A stretch of 30,955 bases of DNA, from contig JAPDRN010000224.1 of assembly GCA_030247855.1 (NCBI GenBank), forward strand, positions 1 to 30,955. The letters run 5' to 3'. Source of the stretch: Knufia peltigerae. Its lineage: Eukaryota; Ascomycota; Eurotiomycetes; Chaetothyriales; Trichomeriaceae. The notes under the pieces are model-generated. The model made no database searches. It was given only the letters and a program-made list of their open reading frames with translations, and was not told the DNA's origin. A program made the translations under genes and the position numbers. Positions 20,284-30,055 of the stretch are shown here, in pieces (the first letter of the stretch is position 1; each line of letters opens with the position of its first letter).

Positions 20284-22478
20284 CTATAGGCCCATCCAAG
20301 CTGTCTTTGCAACGCAGTCGACGCCTGGCTTTCTCTTGCTCTGCCTGATCAGGCCTAGATGCCGCAACTCTGCAACAGAGCGGTAGAACAAAGCTAGGGC
20401 TTTGCGCTCTGTGGCCTCGTCCATGTCTTCAAGACCTTCTTCATTGCCTTCTGAATCTTTGTCGCCGTTCTGCTCAGTCCCGCTATACCCAAGCGAGGGC
20501 GCCACCATACCCCGAAACGCATCCCATAAATCACGCACGTTGATCACGGTTCCCGCTTCGTTGAGCATGCTGAGCAGTAGGCACGTTGGTGGCAAAGTTG
20601 TTTTATCGAGAACCGCGCCTTTATCTGGCATGCAGCAGTCACAACCCAGATAGTCTGACGAGCGCGTCAGAGCACGTTCAAGAGCATAGCGTGTGCGAGG
20701 GTGGACAATGGCGTTTAGTGGTGATTTGAGGTTGTATATGTAGGCCTCGGCCATGAAGGTGGTCCAGGGGATTGCTTCTGGGCCTGCATGCGTATAAGTT
20801 GTTCTTGACTGAATATAGCAATTCAGTAGGTTCAAGAATGCATTTGTCAATTCGGACAAATCTCTGTTCCGGAGGTCAAGTTGGAGTTCATCTCGGATGG
20901 AGCTCAGGGTAGGAATTGATTGATCAGTTCCGTAGTCCTCCAAGTCAGGTTCGAAAGCGTTGAGGTCTTCTAACGCTTCCGATATCGCAGATATAAAATC
21001 CTGGAAGTCTTTGAAAGTCCCCATCGATCTAATGGTTGTTTCTATGTCGTTGAAAATCTCGGACTGAGACAAGTCTGGCAGGGAGGCGAGTAGCTCTGTT
21101 TGAACTTCGAACGACGACATTGTTGTTGTGCCATGCAGGTGCTGGTAAACAAATCTCGTGGAGGTTACTGTTGTCAGCATGGAACGCATCCGTTCACGAC
21201 CTGCACGAAGACACTGGATTGATTCTGTCTCCAGTGTTGCGTCTGAGCTCAGAAGAGCTCGGAGTCGCTGTCTCTGAGCCTTTGTGCCGTTTGCAAGGTG
21301 CTCGCAATGTGCTCGGAAACCTGGGGTGTTACGAAGAATCTGCGCCAGCGACAGAACACCAGGTGATACTGTATCAGTATTGGAACGAAGAAGAACGGAC
21401 AGAGGATTCGCGAAGAAATGTGACATGAACACATATTTGAGCGCCCGTAGCAGAGTCTCGGTCGTGCAGCTTTGGTCCTGCGCCAGTTCCGCAAGGACTC
21501 CAACGGTGGAAGGACCGATAAACACATCTGCGCCAGAGTCCTGAATCGTGGCGTAGATTTCAAAAAGAGGATCGTTCTGGTTGTCGGCGTGCAAGGATTC
21601 GAAGACTCGAGCATCAAGCTGGTTAATCGTCGACCTGGAAAGCCTCGATTCGAATAGTGCTATCGTCGTTGATATCTCGATAAATAGGACAAACGGTATT
21701 CGATCTGCCCAGGAGCTGAATGTCGCGACCAACTCAGAAAAGACACCAGTATCAAATGCTTCAATATCCGAGACGAAGACCAGAACTCTGTTTACATCGT
21801 GCTTTATTGAATAGCGATGGAGCAATTCAAGATCAAAGCTCATCGGAATCATACCCTTGTTGGCCGCGAGGAAAGTGTTGTATTCATCCATGCCCTGTCG
21901 TTGAGATAGGGCGAACCTGATGATGTTCTTCAACGCGATCTGGAGGCTCGGTGCATGGCTGGGTTGAAGTCGTATCAAGAGATCTGTGGAGGTAGGAGAG
22001 TGACCGTTCTCCCAACCGCGGAAGAGGTCTTTGTATGCGTCTCTGCCGTGGGTAGAGACGACTAGCCCAGTACCAATCCTGCCATCGGACTTTTCCACTT
22101 CATAGTTGCGCATATATTCAAGCATCTCATCTACAAAGGTCTCGTCGACTCTCCCTGTGACGGCGTCAATCTTCGCCTGTTGTTCAGCCCATACTGCTTC
22201 GAACAACTGCTGCCGAAGATGAGGGCCTTCAGGGGACTCCTGGCCTCCAAGGAGTCTTGGCCAAGTGAGTGCCTCATCTTTGTTCACTGCGTCATGGCTG
22301 GAGGCTCCAATCTTTCTTCGTTTCTTTGGCCGTTGATCTAGTTCATCTTGCTGCTCGTTGTCCGTAGATCTGAAGATGTAGCACCCCTACTTTCACGTTA
22401 GTACAAAGGGTCATGGCATATATAGAAGATTCTGACTGTATGTGCATTGTCATCGACATAGACTTCTTCGGCATCCAT
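20284..22478 (-). CDS. ORC3: Origin recognition complex subunit 3 (714 aa, 2 exons)
   Basis: Subunit of the six-protein complex that marks replication origins and loads the MCM helicase. Proposed exons are 22478-22437 (14 codons) and 22386-20284, with a 50-nt intron (donor GTCAGA, perfect TACTAAC branch, acceptor GTAG). Exon 2 opens GCYIFRSTDNEQQDELDQ, then a basic KKRRK patch. It continues into the Orc3 AAA-like region (for example PSHAPSLQIALKNIIRFAL and VNRVLVFVSDIEAFDTGVFS, the degenerate Walker B area), a long helical insert, and a C-terminal winged-helix part ending in a KTAWMGL tail. Length and order fit fungal Orc3. Exon 1 is the weak part: the donor is non-consensus and the frame is open above the chosen ATG, though without another ATG. 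It is divergent from CIA84. Confidence 0.9.
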
Positions 22479-22693
22479 CAATTCAGCTATGACAATGTCT
22501 ACCAGCGCGAGGGCCGTGTCTTGCAGGTCGGAGGTGTACAGCGCAGCGCGTCTTTGATTGAAAGCGCGTTCTCCACTTTGCAACTGCGGCGATACGATTA
22601 TTTGACGATCGGGGAACTTTTTTTCCTCCGCAGTTTCAAGACTCTCTTTACTGCAACCTCTACGTCGTTAATACCATAAGGCGACGAGTATCC
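22479..22693. promoter_or_regulatory. Short bidirectional promoter, ORC3 / CIA84
   Basis: Only 215 bp separate the ORC3 and CIA84 start codons, so both leaders and promoters must overlap here. No TATA box is evident. A CCTCCGCAG-type tract follows a T-run near 22618-22633. Co-regulation is inferred from spacing only. Confidence 0.6.
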
Positions 22694-25348
22694 ATGCGCG
22701 GCATTTGCCAGCTGTCGAAGAGATGGCATCAGCAGTTTTGTCTGTCACCAAGCTTCGTCGGGCATCAAACATGCCTTCAATCCCTCCAATCTATCCGCCC
22801 TTATAGGCAGTCGACTCGCTCTCGCCCTTCCCGTTTCCAACATGCGGATGATCATGCTCAGCATGGCCCTTCCCGCGCTCGACAAGCCTCGCGACCTCTT
22901 CCGTCTATGCCAAGTAGCCATGTCAAGGTCAATGAGTTCGAGCAGCAAGGGGACGATCCTTCAACCAGGGCAGCCGAGCCTGATTACATGGATATGGAAG
23001 GTCACCAAGTGCGAGAAGAGCTGGAAGAACTAGATCGGGAGTTGGCCATCTTGAGAGAGGGCCCCTTTGGACCCAACAGCGAATTCATGCGCTCCTTTCC
23101 TCCGGACGAGCGAGAAGTATTGCTAAAGGCTTTGGAGGAGGAGGGTGTCATGCCGCCCAAGACCGAGGACCTGATAAGCGATGAAGAACTTGAAGAGCTG
23201 GCAAGAGATGAAGAAGGCACAAGGCGTCCGACTAAGGCTAAAAATTCATTGAAGGTTACGCTGAGCATACCGACAACTCACAAGATATATGTCAAACGTT
23301 TCAACAAGGCCTTGCAAGAAGCTGAGAAACCCAATGCGGACGAGAAATCTTATTTCGCGTTGTGGAAGTGGTATCTCAGATGCCAGCAACATGTCTCGAA
23401 CTTCGCCATCATCATCTCTCAAGATGTCTGGCATTTTTTGTGGAAGACTCAAAGCACCAAGTATTATCGACCGAGACATCTGCAGATGCTGGCCAAGGAT
23501 ATGATGGGTGCAGACGTTCAACTCGACGACAAAGAGTTGGTACAGTATATCGATGCTCTCCAAGCAGTTGGGGATCTTACAACCGCAGCAGAAGCTTGGG
23601 AGGAACACAAAACTAGTCTCGGAAACAAAGAGGACCTTGCGGCGACTTTCTGGATGACCGGCGTTCGAATCTATGCTGACCTGGGAAAGCCTCAAAAAGC
23701 ACAGAGCATTGCATTTGAATGCTACAACTATACTACCTTGGTAGACCCTGAGGTTTTGGTGCTGGTCATATCAGCCTGGGCAAGAAGCCAAAACGGTTTT
23801 GCGCCCACCAAGACCTGGTGGTGTTACCTGGAACTGCGTCGAATATTGGAACGAAACGAAGAAGACGATCAGAAGATCTTGAATATACTGGGCAGAATCA
23901 GTGGTACATTGCTCGAGGCTGGAAGAACAGAACTTGCGCTTGCAGTGTTCAAGGACATGTACATCTTCAAGCACAAGAAAGCCGATGACTCGTGGAGCTT
24001 TTTCAAGGATATGGTCGAGACTCTACAGGATACGCAACTGCCGGGAGAGGATCTCATCAACAAGGTCGGTCTTGCATCGTTTTGTTTTCTGCCGCGCTCG
24101 TACCAGAACAAATTCTTCTTCGGATCTTGGCTCAAGTGGCTCATCGGGGCAGACCGAATCGATGAGGCTGCTATAGTGGTTGAGCTCATGTACGAGCGTG
24201 GTGTGAGGCCAGACGCCGGACATCTCAACGGGCTCATTGCGGGATATCTTCGTAATGGATCGCCCACTGCCCGTCAGACCGCAGAGAGTACTGCTTGGAG
24301 CATGATACAAGCGCGCATCGACATGGTGCGGAAGCGAGATGTTGCACAAGGCGATTACAAGGCCTCGACGACGGCACGAGAGGAAGAACCGATACCAGTG
24401 CAAAGACAGGTTCCCGCCTTCTTGCGGCGAGGTGCACCCCCTGCCACCATCGAGACATTTTCGATCTTACTTCAGTACTATACACGGCGGTCAGAGTTGG
24501 CGAAAGCGGGTGAGCTCACCGATGTCATGATCGGTTCGGCAGACATCACACCCAACTCGTTCATCATGAATCACTGGCTCTATGCCTCTTTGCGCTCCGG
24601 CGATGCTCACGAAGTCTGGGCCAAGTACCTGGCACTGACCGAGACCATCGAACCTGACCTAGAGACCTTTGCCGCCCTTTGGGATACGGCCAAGGCATCT
24701 TACGCCGCCGCCGCAACCGGTGACAAAGGGTTTCCCGGTGCACGAAGAGTGTTTGCAGAGATGCAAGGATGGTTCGCCTCGGCAGGCGATCCCAAGAGAA
24801 ACGCCGCCCGGAATGATTTCTCGCACGAACTTTACGAGCAAATCATCCGCTGTTTCTGCCTGACGTCCGACGTCGAGGGCGTCCTCTGCGCCATGTACGG
24901 TCTCCGGGAATCTTTCGGGGCGTTGCCCCACGAGGAGGCGATGCGCCTGATCCTCATCTCGGTGGCCAGGTCTTTCGGTGCCGACTTTGCGGCGGCGGCG
25001 GGCCACCACTCGCATCCACGAGACAGGGGGTTGAGGGCGTTGAGGAAGTCACAATACCAAGGGGCCTTGCACACACTCACCAACATTTTCGTGACGATCT
25101 TGGACAGGAAACTCGTCGATGCGCACATGGATCCTGAAGAACTTGGCGACGCTGAGAGTCCACAAGCCCAGGCACTTCGGCTGGACGCGTTGGGCACGTT
25201 TCTCTGCATGGTCATTGAAAGGAGGATGAGGACGATGGGCATGGATGGCAGCAGTCTTCTGGAGGACGTCACACAGGTGGCTGAGGAAATGGAGGCCTCG
25301 GTCCCAGAGGAGGTCCTGATTCAGCACGACTGGCCCGGTGACTTTTGA
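22694..25348 (+). CDS. CIA84: Complex I intermediate-associated protein 84, PPR protein (884 aa)
   Basis: Mitochondrial assembly factor for the membrane arm of NADH:ubiquinone oxidoreductase; it binds an assembly intermediate and is absent from the mature enzyme. The single-exon frame starts at ATG 22694. The first 50 or so residues are rich in Arg/Ser/Gln with no acidic residues, a mitochondrial presequence. An acidic helical region follows (about 95-175). From about 215 to 800 the protein is an array of paired helices of pentatricopeptide type, clearest at about 480-520 (ADRIDEAAIVVELMYERGVR, then PDAGHLNGLIAGYLR). The segment LWKWYLRCQQ..VWHFLWKTQ and the GKPQKAQSIA repeat fit CIA84 as I recall it. 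The overall length suits the family. Another PPR family is possible but less likely. Confidence 0.83.
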   Translation: MRGICQLSKRWHQQFCLSPSFVGHQTCLQSLQSIRPYRQSTRSRPSRFQHADDHAQHGPSRARQASRPLPSMPSSHVKVNEFEQQGDDPSTRAAEPDYMDMEGHQVREELEELDRELAILREGPFGPNSEFMRSFPPDEREVLLKALEEEGVMPPKTEDLISDEELEELARDEEGTRRPTKAKNSLKVTLSIPTTHKIYVKRFNKALQEAEKPNADEKSYFALWKWYLRCQQHVSNFAIIISQDVWHFLWKTQSTKYYRPRHLQMLAKDMMGADVQLDDKELVQYIDALQAVGDLTTAAEAWEEHKTSLGNKEDLAATFWMTGVRIYADLGKPQKAQSIAFECYNYTTLVDPEVLVLVISAWARSQNGFAPTKTWWCYLELRRILERNEEDDQKILNILGRISGTLLEAGRTELALAVFKDMYIFKHKKADDSWSFFKDMVETLQDTQLPGEDLINKVGLASFCFLPRSYQNKFFFGSWLKWLIGADRIDEAAIVVELMYERGVRPDAGHLNGLIAGYLRNGSPTARQTAESTAWSMIQARIDMVRKRDVAQGDYKASTTAREEEPIPVQRQVPAFLRRGAPPATIETFSILLQYYTRRSELAKAGELTDVMIGSADITPNSFIMNHWLYASLRSGDAHEVWAKYLALTETIEPDLETFAALWDTAKASYAAAATGDKGFPGARRVFAEMQGWFASAGDPKRNAARNDFSHELYEQIIRCFCLTSDVEGVLCAMYGLRESFGALPHEEAMRLILISVARSFGADFAAAAGHHSHPRDRGLRALRKSQYQGALHTLTNIFVTILDRKLVDAHMDPEELGDAESPQAQALRLDALGTFLCMVIERRMRTMGMDGSSLLEDVTQVAEEMEASVPEEVLIQHDWPGDF

Positions 25349-25604
25349 GGTCAAATTGCCCCCAGAAGCTTAGGAGGAGATTTGGTGTAGTAGAAATGTG
25401 GCATCTGTCAGCATACATAATTGTATAATAGTAGTAGCACCTGTATCATAGCATGAAAAATCCATGCATTCACTCCGCCCCGGGTTTTTGAAGTATGCCA
25501 AATGCAAATCTTGTGTCTCAGTGGACAGCCTGCTATGCGCGCTCATAAAATTTCCCTTTTCTTCGGAAAAGGCTTTTTTGTTGTTACATTTGTTACCAAT
25601 ACTT

Positions 25605-26381
25605 TCACTTCTTCCCCTTCTTCTTCTTACTCTTATTAGCACTGGACCCGCCGGTACCAGCGGCGGTGGCAGCTACTTCGGCAGCAGGCGTCTCGACCAT
25701 CACACCGTCTTCGTCACTACTCCCCGCTTTCAGAAGAGGCTTCTCCTTTTCCGGCGTTGAGGTTTCGGTTGAACGTTGTTGTGGTTGTTGTTCCTGCGCG
25801 GCGGCGGCGGCGGCCACCACGTCGTCGCCCTCGAGCTCTCGCCTCGACTTCTCCCGCTGCGCGGCCCACGCCTCCTGTTCCGCAGGCAGGGTCGCCTTGA
25901 CGACCTCCAGCTTGTCCCGCAGCATCTTGTTCAGGAGCATCTCGTTGGCGCTCTGGAAGATGTGGTTGCCCCAATTCGGAGCCAGGGCGTTCGCCTCGTT
26001 CATGACGTCCTTCACCTCGAGCTCGATTTCCGTCTCGGCGCGCTGGAGACGTTGAAAGATCTCGTCGCCCACGACGCCGCGCTGCAGGAGTTGTGCGAGG
26101 GCGGGCTTCCGGGTCCGGATCTCCTGGATCCGCTGCCAGTCTTCGACCGCGCGGGCCAGCAACGCGGCGCGCAGGACGGTCTCGGGGACCTTGACGTCTT
26201 CCGAATCCTGCATGTGTAGGAGCGAGAGGTAGACATTGCGGGACGTGTGCGTGGGAAAGTACGGTGCCAATCTGAGTTTGGACTTGATCTGCCGTTGGCG
26301 GTAGAGGTGCGAGAACGTGGCGAGACTGCCGATCAGAATGCCTAAATAGGCTATCGGGATCAAGAGAGAGAGAAACTGCAT
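25605..26381 (-). CDS. SEC66: Sec66/Sec71-type ER translocation protein (258 aa)
   Basis: Subunit of the Sec62/Sec63 complex, which drives post-translational protein import into the endoplasmic reticulum. Residues 4-26 (FLSLLIPIAYLGILIGSLA..) form one membrane span next to a short N-terminus. The cytosolic domain follows: YLSLLHM, KVPETVLRAALLARAVEDW, LLQRGVVGDEIFQRLQRAE, and ANALAPNWGNHIFQSANEM, all hallmarks of the family. After about residue 190 the tail is low-complexity (an Ala run, Gln-rich, acidic) and ends in a lysine cluster. Single exon, ATG at 26381. It is divergent from GET4, another ER-targeting gene. Confidence 0.95.
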   Translation of the reverse strand: MQFLSLLIPIAYLGILIGSLATFSHLYRQRQIKSKLRLAPYFPTHTSRNVYLSLLHMQDSEDVKVPETVLRAALLARAVEDWQRIQEIRTRKPALAQLLQRGVVGDEIFQRLQRAETEIELEVKDVMNEANALAPNWGNHIFQSANEMLLNKMLRDKLEVVKATLPAEQEAWAAQREKSRRELEGDDVVAAAAAAQEQQPQQRSTETSTPEKEKPLLKAGSSDEDGVMVETPAAEVAATAAGTGGSSANKSKKKKGKK

Positions 26382-27004
26382 GGTTCTATCGAAGCCGAAG
26401 GTCTCTTGTGTTCCAAAAACTGTGGTAGGTGTGCCGGCGAATGAATGTGTCTAGGTGTTGCTGCCAAAAGGATGGGAGGTCGTGTTGGTCGTGGCTTCGC
26501 GCATTTGGCTTCGTAGTCGTTCCGGAGACTGAAAATTAAAAGGGCCTGTCCTCATGAGAACTCTTACCCGGGGGGGCACAGTTCAGGATGCGCGACGTTG
26601 GCAGAGATGAAGTCGAGGAAAAGGAATGAGATTACTTTTTTCGGTAGAAAGTTGTTACAGTTGAGAGTTACCGCAGTGCGCAGTTGAGGGCCGAAAGGAC
26701 ACTGTGCAAAAAAGGTGCTTATCGATAGCAGGGGGCACCAAGCCACACTGGCAATTATTTACTCCCGCGCTGCCTTTGGTGCCGAAGTGGTGGTCCTAGC
26801 CTCTAGGTACATAAACGATAGGAGAGATGGCCTGCCGCTTTAGCTAGACTTGTGACGTCGCCTCGACGCTCATGCAAAGTAAATCGCAGGTAGACTTGTT
26901 CGTAAAGCGAGTACGGAGCCCTTTTGGCAAGCAAACCACTTCCGACCGGTCTTTGCAGCATTTCCGAAGCGGCCCTCTTCTTTCGCTGTACAGTCAGTCC
27001 AAAT
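26382..27004. promoter_or_regulatory. Divergent promoter, SEC66 / GET4
   Basis: These 623 bp lie between outward-reading starts of two protein-targeting genes. A GGGGGGG run (about 26570-26576) and several short AT-rich tracts are present. A minus-strand frame of 73 codons (26803-27024) has no family features and overlaps the GET4 start, so I treat it as chance. No other gene is seen. Confidence 0.6.
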
Positions 27005-28246
27005 ATGTCGGCCAAAATAGCCAAAACTATAGCCAGGCAGAAAGAAAAGTAGGTTCATTCCAAAACCCGACCAGTAGTTCCGATCGAAACCAATACGAGT
27101 TGGACTCTGTCTTACACGATTGCTGCTGCAATTGTCGCCTGATTATCGCGTCGTCCATGTCCACCAACTGACATTCGGGGATAGAATCGCCGAAGGAAAT
27201 TTCTACGAAGCTCACCAGCAACTTCGGGTCATCACGTCGAGATATCTCAAATCCTCCGACTACCCATCCGCATGCGACGTCTTGTACAATGGTGCTCTCC
27301 TCTTGCTCCGCGCCGGCCAGGGGGGCTCGGGCGGCGACTTGGCCTTGATGCTCCTGAACGATGTCTACGTCAAGGGCGAGTTCGCCTGCAACGACGAGAA
27401 CAAGAAGAAGTTGCTCGAGATACTACATGCGTTTCCTCGTGAAGAGCCAACAAGAAAAAGATTCATCACTGAGATGGTCGGTTGGTCCAGCAAGTTTGGG
27501 GATCTGGAGAGAGGCGATGCCGAGATTCATGATCAAGTTGGACGAGTGCTTGCCGATGGTATGTACCCGCTCTTGTCTTCTTAAGAAACCCTGGGCAAGA
27601 CAGACTCTGAAGACTAGAAACAGAAGGCGAAGTGTATGATGCAGAACGACATCTCGTTCTAGGAACAGCCTCGTCCGCCCCGATACTGGCATCATTACAT
27701 TACAACTGGTACAGTCTCGACCAACCACATTTGGCAGGAATCTACGCATCTCGCTCTGTCCTGCCGTACTTGTTGGTTGGAAATCTAGCTTCAGCCAATT
27801 CTGCCCTTAGCACCTTCACCTCACATTTGACAACATCCAACCCACACTTGCTAGCCATGTCGCAACCGATAGAGTCGAGCAAATCCGGCTTGAGTTTACG
27901 CATTTTCCCCAGCATCCCTCTTCTCAATTTCTTGAGCTTGTTGCTTTTGGCGGCACAGAAAGGCGACGCCAGCTTGTTCCGGCAGTTGTGCAAGTACTAC
28001 GCACCCCACCTGAAGGACGCAGACAACCTCTGGAGTGACGCGCTGAGTAATATTGGCGAGGTGTGGTTTGGGATCAGAATGCCCCGGCAGGGCGGTAACC
28101 CGCTCTTTGACATGATGGGAAGCATGCTCTTCGGTGGCGGACAGGGTGGTCAAGGCAAGGGCAGCACGCCGAGATCGAATACCCCCAAACCACTGACGGG
28201 GGCGAAGAAGGAAATTGAGAAGCCTCCAACCATGGATTTGGATTGA
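27005..28246 (+). CDS. GET4: Get4, GET pathway component (346 aa, 3 exons)
   Basis: With Get5, Get4 hands tail-anchored membrane proteins from Sgt2 to the Get3 ATPase for insertion into the ER. Exons are 27005-27048, 27185-27558 and 27624-28246; introns are 136 and 65 nt (donors GTAGGT and GTATGT, CTGAC branch in the first). The 347 codons stay in frame. The joined N-terminus reads MSAKIAKTIARQKEK then IAEGNFYEAHQQLRVITSRY. Next come the GQGGSGGDLAL motif and, across the second junction, VLADEGEVYDAERHLVLGT, all typical of the alpha-solenoid Get4 fold. The C-terminal 50 residues are Gly/Pro/Lys-rich and disordered. SEC66 lies divergently upstream. Confidence 0.95.
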
Positions 28247-28550
28247 TTGATAAAATAATGCTGAACAATCAGAACCGACCTTGTCTTGATCGTTGCAATG
28301 GCAATGGTACAGTGTTCGCCTTTCGTCATTGTCACCTTGGTTGAATGCCATCTCGATGCCCAAGTCAAGGGTTTGACCCATCTTGTGGCATGAATATCTC
28401 CCCAGCCTGGAGAACGGATACAACGACAATCTCGTGGTGAACTCCCATCTAAGTCATGACTTTCGTAAATCTGTAACGGGTTTGAGCTGTCTATCGAAAT
28501 ATGTTGGTCTGCCCTCTGCAGAAAGAAACGTAGCCGAAGCAAGAACCGGC
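28247..28550. other. Convergent 3' intergenic region
   Basis: These 304 bp separate the GET4 stop and the stop of the disordered-protein gene on the other strand. An AT-rich stretch with AATAATG follows the GET4 stop closely. Nothing else is seen. Confidence 0.6.
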
Positions 28551-29666
28551 TCATTCATAACCCGTGTCGTCGCTGCTTCCCGTACGGAAGGCACCAGTAT
28601 CGCCAAACATCCAAGCTTCGTCCTCAGCCCTGGCCACTTCTTCGCGTAGCTTCGTTATGAGCATGCTGAGTAACGCGCCCTTTTCGGCCGCCTGGTCTTT
28701 CTCCTCTTCGTCCCGGTCGTAATCTCTGGTGGTATAGGAGGGCGGCGCTGCGTGCTCGCCTTGGTGTTGGTGCTGTTGTTGTCCACGGTATCCTCCCGAA
28801 CCCATTTCAAAGTCCGGACCGTCGTCGCGCTGAGAGACGAGTTTCACTCTGTGCGTGCGGCGACCGAGTCGCGACGACTGCGAATGCTGGTTGTTGGACA
28901 CGGAGACGACGGCGGCACCGTGAGCTGTCGCTTGTTGCTGCTGTTGCCGTTGCAGCCGCGCACGATGACTAGCCAGCCTATCTCTGAGATCTCGCTCAAA
29001 GGCCGCTCGCTCCTCGTGCTCTTCATCCATGTGTGAGACGTAATCTACCGCCCCGCCGCCGTTTTGAGGGTGTGTTGCAGCAGCAGCAGCAGCAGCACCA
29101 TAGGGATCTGATTGGCTGATGTTCTGGCCCTGGCGATGGTGACTCGTGAGATCTTCAATCTGTGGTGCTTCTTCGTCGTCGTCATCGTCGGAATCCGTGA
29201 GCCGCAGGCGTCCCGGAAGCACGGGAATATGGGGTAGGGCAGGGCGGCCGGTGAGAGGGTTCAAAGCCACGATCGACGAGTTGGGGAATATGGCCGCACT
29301 GGAACGAGGAGAGAGAGGGCGGTTCGGGGAGATGGTGGGATCGTAACTGTCATGCAACGAGGCGTGCACGGGGGGCGAGGGTAGCAACGCGTGCTGGGAG
29401 AAGAGTGGGTTGGTTTGGTTGGTGGGCGGAGGAGAGTCGTTGATGTTGGCGGTAAAGGGAGAAGAACGGGCCGGTGAGGGCGATAGAGACGGTGTAGACA
29501 CGCTGCGCTGATGCAGTCGGCGAGGCCCCTGCGGTTGTCTTTGCTGAGGAGGAGGTTGTTGCTGCTGGTCCATTTCGCCCGAGGCCGGACGTCGCGATAT
29601 GTGACCCGAGAATAAATTGCGGCGGACTGAAGGAGACAAATCTGGAGCTGGTCGCGAAGGCGGCAT
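28551..29666 (-). CDS. Disordered low-complexity protein with N-terminal SVRRNLF motif (371 aa)
   Basis: I do not recognise a named family. I chose ATG 29666 because the protein then opens MPPSRPAPDLSPSVRRNLFS, which looks like a conserved start. The frame is open 62 codons further up, but that part resembles translated promoter DNA. After the basic motif (13-26, SVRRNLFSGHISRR) come Gln/Pro runs, Ser/Pro-rich stretches, an acidic SDDDDDEE segment and an Ala run encoded by a (GCA)7 repeat. A charged helix follows (DEEHEERAAFERDLRDRLAS), then Gln and His runs. A compact C-terminal helix (LLSMLITKLREEVARAEDEA) ends the structured part. The short motifs at both ends suggest docking peptides of an adaptor or complex subunit. 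That is inference only. Confidence 0.7.
   Translation of the reverse strand: MPPSRPAPDLSPSVRRNLFSGHISRRPASGEMDQQQQPPPQQRQPQGPRRLHQRSVSTPSLSPSPARSSPFTANINDSPPPTNQTNPLFSQHALLPSPPVHASLHDSYDPTISPNRPLSPRSSAAIFPNSSIVALNPLTGRPALPHIPVLPGRLRLTDSDDDDDEEAPQIEDLTSHHRQGQNISQSDPYGAAAAAAATHPQNGGGAVDYVSHMDEEHEERAAFERDLRDRLASHRARLQRQQQQQATAHGAAVVSVSNNQHSQSSRLGRRTHRVKLVSQRDDGPDFEMGSGGYRGQQQHQHQGEHAAPPSYTTRDYDRDEEEKDQAAEKGALLSMLITKLREEVARAEDEAWMFGDTGAFRTGSSDDTGYE
29077..29097 (+). repeat. (GCA)7 trinucleotide repeat in coding sequence
   Basis: Seven uninterrupted GCA units fall in the frame of the disordered protein, where they are read on the minus strand as TGC-phase Ala codons and give a poly-Ala run. Length variation here would change the protein without shifting the frame. 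Confidence 0.85.
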
Positions 29667-30055
29667 TATTATGACGAGGCAGGTATTGTATGTTCGGTAC
29701 GGAGTATGTACGGGTACGAATACGGTGGTGGGAAGCGAGAATGCTTCAGGGCCTCTTTTTTGTGAGGTGTTGTACTCCGTACGTTTTTGGGAATGAGTAA
29801 ACATTCGCGATGCGGATATCATCTCCGTGCAAAATCTGGGGCAACATTGCACGATCTACTGTTAGTAAATACGAGTACCGCCCACTTATCTCGCACCAGT
29901 ACTTGCAACGGCGAGGACGACGACGACGACGACGACAACCAGCATGTCATTGTTTTGACACGGGTGAGATCCAATTTTTAATCTCAATTCCGAAAAGGCC
30001 AGAGGGGTTTTTTTGGTGTTTTACCGACCATACATCAGTCACGCGCACACTTTTA
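29667..30055. promoter_or_regulatory. Upstream region of the disordered-protein gene
   Basis: These 389 bp hold the promoter of the minus-strand disordered-protein gene and the 3' end of the NmrA-like gene. The motif TACGGAGTA (29698-29706) and its exact reverse complement TACTCCGTA (29773-29781) form an inverted pair with 66 bp between them. A (GAC)7 repeat lies at 29916-29936. Confidence 0.55.
29916..29936 (+). repeat. (GAC)7 trinucleotide repeat
   Basis: Seven uninterrupted GAC units lie in intergenic DNA about 250 bp upstream of the disordered-protein start codon. It is a simple microsatellite and a possible length-variable marker. Confidence 0.85.

Noticed and set aside
29667..29852. 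Start of the disordered-protein gene 62 codons further upstream
   Set aside because: That segment contains promoter-like repeats (TACGGAGTA and its complement) and reads as an unlikely Cys/Tyr-rich leader, while ATG 29666 gives a conserved-looking start.
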